Position numbers and translations under genes: made by a program. Below the pieces are notes generated by a model. That model worked only from the letters and a program-made list of their open reading frames with translations, was not told the DNA's origin and did no database searches. This document shows positions 59,255 through 64,000 of a stretch of 64,000 nt of DNA, piece after piece. Origin of the DNA: Onthophagus taurus (Eukaryota; Arthropoda; Insecta; Coleoptera; Scarabaeidae); assembly GCF_036711975.1 (NCBI RefSeq), contig NC_091971.1, forward strand, positions 10,547,501-10,611,500, written 5' to 3'. The stretch's first letter is position 1, and every line of letters begins with the position of its first letter.

Positions 59255-59460
59255 TCCGAAACTTTCTAGTTCTAGGTCTAGTGTTAACTCCAGTTTTAAT
59301 TATTATTCAGCGTTAGATTGTTGTATAGCTTTATTGAACTAATACTTAATACTAACACTAGATCGAAAACTAGAAACATTCGGGTTTAGCCGTCTAAAGA
59401 GATGCCAAATGTTTTTAGTTCTTGGTCTAGTGTTAGTTACTATTGAACTAAATGGCAAAG
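59255..59460. repeat. CTAG-family repeat, right flank of third satellite array
   Basis: CTTTCTAGTTCTAGGTCTAG, the TTATTCAGCGTTAGATTGTT linker seen in intron copies, and an inverted ACTAGATCGAAAACTAGAAA, then CGGGTTTAGCCGTCTAAAGA. Confidence 0.75.
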
Positions 59461-59589
59461 TGCAAATTAAAAATGTTTCACATAATGGACTTTTAACTAT
59501 AACGGACAGTCCCATCCCCACATTAATCCGTTATATCGAAGTTTTACTATAATATGAATTGAATTTAAAAAATATTGTTCCTATTAACT

Positions 59590-60230
59590 TTTTTTGATCC
59601 ATAAACGCGTGGTGTGGTAATTGAATTTTTCGATGAAATGCAATTTTGTCCCCTTCGTTCACTTTTTCGCTCGTGAATACGAATGAAAAATATTCGGGCT
59701 TATGGCCACATGCCGTTCTCCTATACACATATTCCCAATAGGCAGTACACGTGTCTTCCATTGTACGGATACCATACATATGACATTTTGAGTGCATTTG
59801 AGGCCGTGTGCACCATTGCCACGTTATTCTATGCCCGACACGATGTCATGTTTTGCAACGTGCTTTTTCCTTAACCATACATTTACTCCCACACCATTTT
59901 ATATTCACCGTTTCATAAACGTTAAATCAACGATAAAAATCTTTGTCTCGATAACCACAACATTTATTATCACACCAATTTATTTATTTAATTTCTTTTT
60001 AGCAAAATTTTTTTATATTTAATTTTATGGATGAATAAATATAATTCGGGTTTGGTGTAAGGTCGTCTTTGATTGTCGATCAAGTGTAAGGATCTTTTAA
60101 CAGTCTTTGATCCTCCCCGTTTCGATGTGTAGCATTCACTGCCGGTGTTAACGGGTTGATCATTTAGGTCAAATAAATTCCAATTTATTTCAAACTTGAA
60201 CGGTTCGCAGACGGGAATCGAAGTCAAGGT
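59590..60230. other. Unassigned coding-like segment cluster (part 1)
   Basis: 59590-59875 has balanced composition and is open on both strands (plus 59683-59874; minus 59797-59531). 60227-59988 (minus) is open with PFKFEINWNLFDLNDQPV, and an upstream piece in another frame reads NFERHDVTLNLQNYNLDF, suggesting a frameshifted older coding sequence. No known family recognised. Confidence 0.3.
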
Positions 60231-60661
60231 TATAATTCTGCAAGTTCAATGTTACATCGTGACGTTCGAAATTAAAACGGGAATCATTTGGGGTGTTTAT
60301 GTGGTTATTAAAAATTCGAATATTAAAATTTTAATGCATTTTCAAAACATATTTTAATTTTTATGTTCTAAGATTGTGTTCTATTTTTATAGTAACAAAG
60401 GAAAGAATTTTTTGTATGTTGTGTTTGTGATTTTGCGTAGGAAATGAATCCATAAAAAAGATGTTTTCCTTCCTGCCACTTGAAGGGATTCCTATATACG
60501 TTTATAAAAGCAAATTGCATTTACATTACCAGGACCAGGAAACTTTCCAGTCAGTATTCAATAACTTTGTAGTGGATATTATTAATTGTATTAATAATAA
60601 ACATAATAATTATTTAAGTATCCAAATACGTATTGTTGTTGTTGACCTGCGTTAACGTGCT

Positions 60662-61495
60662 CTAATAAATTGCTTTATAAAGCTTCTTGTTTAGATTGGG
60701 TCCGTTATAATAGGGTAGTTCCTTTGTGTATATATTAGCTATAATCGAAATTTCCAAACACTGACCTAACTCAAAGGTTTGCACATTGTCCTTTACGTTG
60801 GAGGTATTCATGCTATTAAAGGGTTGGTACTCTATTTCTCCCCCGAGTTCCAGGTAATTAGAACCATAGCAAAACATTTCCTTTGAAATATAAATACAGA
60901 ATGTGGTTTTACGAAATATTTGCCTCACTATTTCCTAAGTCGGAACAGTTCACGGGTAATAAAAAGTTTTCTTGAAAGTAAACACGGGATGTAACAGTTT
61001 TAAATGTGCAATTTTCACTTAATAATTTGGTAGTGATCTTTGATAACGAATCGAACTCATTGAGATTCTATTTTAAAAACTTGGTGTTTACTTCGCGTCG
61101 GATGGACTTTGAACGCGCTCTAAAAACTTTTACTATTTTTGCTTCTTATCCTTTTCTAGAGACGATGTCCTATTTGCGGATTGTTCCTGAATTTTGAAAA
61201 TTAATTCCGCTCAATTTAGTTATATCATAAATGAATATAAATAACTATATAAATTAACTATTGAAGTTGAATCGTATGGTGCCGGTTGAATGGCAATATG
61301 TAAACTGCCTCAATTTCTCTGTAAACTCTTGATGAGTTTACGCAAAGCCCACATAGTGCGACAATCCAAATGGTATAACTGTTGTGTTCAATTCGATGAA
61401 ATGATCGCAGCAATTTGTTGGTTTTGGCGATTTACTACTTTCGTCACTTTCATAAGAAAATTTATAAGCGGAAATAAACACCCAATGACGTGAAA
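60662..61495. other. Unassigned coding-like segment cluster (part 2)
   Basis: Open minus-strand frame 60928-60662 (88 codons, with YLELGGEIEYQPFNSMNTSN), and a frame-shifted continuation upstream at about 60905-61010. Plus-strand open stretches 61006-61197 (RRMDFERALKTF) and 61290-61493 (QSKWYNCCVQFDEMIAAICW). All have more G+C than the flanks. They could be remnants of one degraded insertion or unrelated chance ORFs. Confidence 0.3.
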
Positions 61496-61499
61496 TAAT

Positions 61500-62600
61500 A
61501 GGACCTTGACTGTTAGATATTAATTTAATTGGTGACTAACCAAATCGATTTTAATTTATAATGATGTCATCAAGATAATTTCCTTCAACGGATTTCCTCA
61601 TATCGATTATGGTCCATGAACTTGGATGTTTAAGTTCAATTAAAATAGACGATGGAATTGGAACGATATCGAAACAACGTATATTTTAGTTTATTCGTTG
61701 ACAACAAAAACAACAACAAAAACAAAATTGTTTTGCCTAGACGGTCGTAAAACAATACATCACAATATATGGTTTGTTAAATAGGTTAAAGCTTGGTATA
61801 AAAGCATTATTTTGGGATGTTTATCTGTTTTATCGCAGTGTCTATCAGGGAATGCATACAAAATATACTTTACCCACAGGTATATTTAACAGAAATCGAT
61901 CCTGAAAATACGAAAACAATAACAATTTAATTTATTTTTATGTTCATTGAAAGTATATCTTTATCTAAATAGAAAACCACTTTCTTAAATTTACGATATG
62001 TATATGAGTTTCTTAAAATAGTACAAATAAGTATAATGTTAACGAATTAAATGTTAATGGTTCAAATTCATGAAAACAAGATAATTATTTGAGGTTTTAT
62101 AAAATTCTTCCGTCTTGAGTATAAGATATACAGTTTTTCATTGCCAAATTTAAAATGGTAAAATTAGGAAGAAGTGGTTGATGAAGATAATGAACAATTC
62201 TCGAATTATCTCCTCGAATATGGTGAATTCCTTAAGATACCTCGAATTCCTTGAAGCAGCTTCTACGAATAGCTTTATTTGGAAGCTGACGATGACCGAT
62301 AATAATCGTAATATCTATACTTCTAAAATTCTTTGAGATGGACTTGAGGATAGAACTGCCATCAAATATTTTTCCAACAACTGGTATATTATGCCAACTT
62401 ATATGGCATATTTGCATACCATAAGTCCATATGGCAGCTTTTATGGAGCTGCCATATAGCTTTTTGTGGAATAAATAATGACAATGAATTAAAAAAAAAA
62501 AATTGAACTAATTTATTACAAAATTAGTCCAAAAAAAGTAGTTATTTAACAATAGTTTTAATAAAAAATCAAAACATTCACAATTTTTAAATTTAATAGT
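61500..62600. other. Intergenic, no gene recognised
   Basis: AT-rich. Locally repeated CATATGGCA words lie at 62400-62460 (CCATATGGCAGCTTTTATGG and its inverted echo CATAAGTTGGCATA), a small palindrome-like cluster. No coding motif. Confidence 0.35.
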
Positions 62601-62605
62601 AAAAC

Positions 62606-62869
62606 TTATACTTTATTTGTATAACATTGTAAATCTAAATGTTTAGTTCTATCTTTCGTTTTATATTCGATGAAGAAAGCACGCAAAGTATTCCAATAAA
62701 CCACTCTTGAGTAGAAATCGTAAGTTGCCATACTCAACGTCTTCTTGGTTGATTTGTAGAGTGTTTTCATGCATTTCTGGCCTGTATTCTTTATCGTATA
62801 CTTGTCAACGATATAATTCTCGCATACTGCTCCCAACTCCCAGTTGGGTTGATTGGTGTTTGTTTACAC
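62606..62869 (-). other. Coding-like ORF of about 87 codons, unassigned
   Basis: The minus-strand frame is open from just after a TAA at about 62870 to the stop at 62606. It has a diverse, non-repetitive composition (WELGAVCENYIVDKYTIKN, GQKCMKTLYKSTKKTLSMA, YDFYSRVVYWNTLRAFFIEY) and ends QCYTNKV. The amino-acid spread and aromatic/Cys content are protein-like, unlike the Lys/Asn/Ile/Phe-rich chance ORFs nearby. Could be a last exon or a remnant of a captured gene. Family not recognised. Confidence 0.35.
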
Positions 62870-63197
62870 AAAGAATTTTTAAATCTCCACTGGTATTTAA
62901 TCGTTTCTTGCAATTATCGAGCCTTAATGACCCCGTTAGGTTGTTATTCTTTTGTAATTATCGTCGGTTAAGAAAACAAACCGGGAACGATTTAGATTGT
63001 GATTTCCGTCGGATTTCCCATTTCCTTTTTTTGTATTTCCTAAAATAATTCATGTCCATGCAGATATCATTACAATCACAAATTCAAATGCATTCGATGC
63101 GTATACACATCAAGCACGTTTGACCTAGTTTTTGTTTTATGATTTCGAGAATTCACAAATTCGCACGTCACAGAGAGACCGTCACATTGTTTGCAGT

Positions 63198-63341
63198 CGA
63201 ATAATCCCGCAAAATTTCGATCTCTATACAAACGCGTCGAGGTCTGTTAATTTTAATTTTTATGCTCGTAGCGGATTATATCTAGCGAATTATCCAGAAC
63301 TCGATGACGAACAAAACACTTTCATTGAAAAATTACAATAA
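63198..63341 (+). other. Possible terminal exon (unassigned)
   Basis: Candidate acceptor TTTGCAG at 63191-63197, then an open frame to TAA at 63341 reading PQNFDLYTNASRSVNFNFYA and SGLYLANYPELDDEQNTFIE, with a poly(A)-like AATAAAAATG directly at the stop. Composition is protein-like. No matching upstream exon was identified, so the gene is not assembled. Confidence 0.3.
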
Positions 63342-64000
63342 AAATGTTTTAAAACACCACTCTTTTGATATTTAGAAATTATTGAATAGAATTTTCCACA
63401 ACTTTGCAATTTAGAAAGTGTTTTATTTATATAAATACATAAAGCGTTGAAATGTTTTGATTGGAAGTCTTAAACTAATATTGATGTTTTCGTGTGTGGA
63501 TTTAAAATAAAACTTATACAATGTATGATAAATTCAAAAGATGTCATTTATATATGTTGACGTTGTTAAATTTTCTTTTTGTATATAGACTCAATTAAAT
63601 CTGGTTATGATAACAGTTTCATAAGAGTTGTGATAGGATGTGTAGTACGCACGTGAAACGTGCTAACATCATGACACGATTTCGAAGAGATAAGAACCCT
63701 TTTTACACGAATTTGTTTGTCCTAGGTCGGATAACGTAATACAAAACACGACGTTGCTTGTGTAACGTCAGAAATCCAATAATCGATTCAGTTTGTATTA
63801 AGTTTCTTCAATCATCTTGTAAATGACATCGACACCTCAGACTTGAAAAAATATAAAAAAACAACTTGCTTCAATACAAGGCTTATCGATGTTCGAGAAA
63901 ATTCCATTTCAAATCTTGAAAAATAAAATAGGGTATTAGGATTGAAAAGAAAAAGGAATGTATTCATCAGTTTTAAATATAAACCATTTTAAGTAGCAGA
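63342..64000. other. Right edge, no gene recognised
   Basis: AT-rich; no coding motif or repeat recognised up to the end of the window. Confidence 0.4.

Overview
This window looks like nuclear DNA of an insect, probably a beetle. It is strongly AT-rich, most genes are split by short AT-rich introns with GT...AG borders, and the gene set fits an insect: a CYP6-type P450, an esterase, a midline-fasciclin/TGFBI-type protein, a plexin-domain protein and solute carriers. Decayed non-LTR retrotransposons, piggyBac and IS630/Tc1-like relics and several satellites fill the spaces. The beetle assignment is inference; the species cannot be told from this sequence.

Genes, left to right: (1) two tandem SLC25 mitochondrial glutamate-carrier paralogues, 602-1856 and 6310-8362 (+), with identical exon structure; (2) a four-FAS1-domain secreted adhesion protein, 9288-19291 (-), 8 exons; (3) an SLC32/36-type amino-acid transporter, 20357-21925 (-); (4) a plexin-domain-containing (PLXDC/TEM7-like) membrane protein, 27091-37287 (-), whose 8.3-kb first intron is packed with repeats; (5) a head-to-head 77-aa membrane micropeptide, 37720-38009 (+); (6) a CYP6-like P450, 41255-42876 (-), with an inverted duplicate of its exon 2/3 junction at 38670-39003; (7) a divergent SLC6-like transporter, 46448-48909 (+); (8) a carboxylesterase with an intact catalytic triad, 48937-51556 (-). 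From 54 to 64 kb no complete gene could be assembled; it holds a Jockey-type endonuclease relic, a satellite array and a cluster of short unassigned coding-like ORFs. The genes are not a pathway: P450 and esterase are both xenobiotic/lipid-type enzymes, and the rest look like ordinary neighbours.

The most striking structure is a complete Foldback-like element at 30844-35275. Each terminal inverted repeat is itself a tandem array of about 173-174 bp monomers, the outermost 39 bp are identical in inverted orientation, and a perfect 9-bp direct repeat (TGGCATATC) flanks it. Its core is a patchwork of a retrotransposon endonuclease fragment and an IS630/Tc1-like transposase fragment. Other repeat systems are a 175-bp satellite with an 872-bp higher-order repeat (51.8-54.0 kb), a dimeric (about 360 bp) satellite at three loci, two of which bracket the P450 in inverted orientation, and a CTAG-rich palindromic family at five places, three of them inside introns.

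All exon models were built by hand from reading frame, splice-site and family-motif continuity. Coordinates of exon borders should be good to the base where phases agree, but no transcript or database evidence was available.
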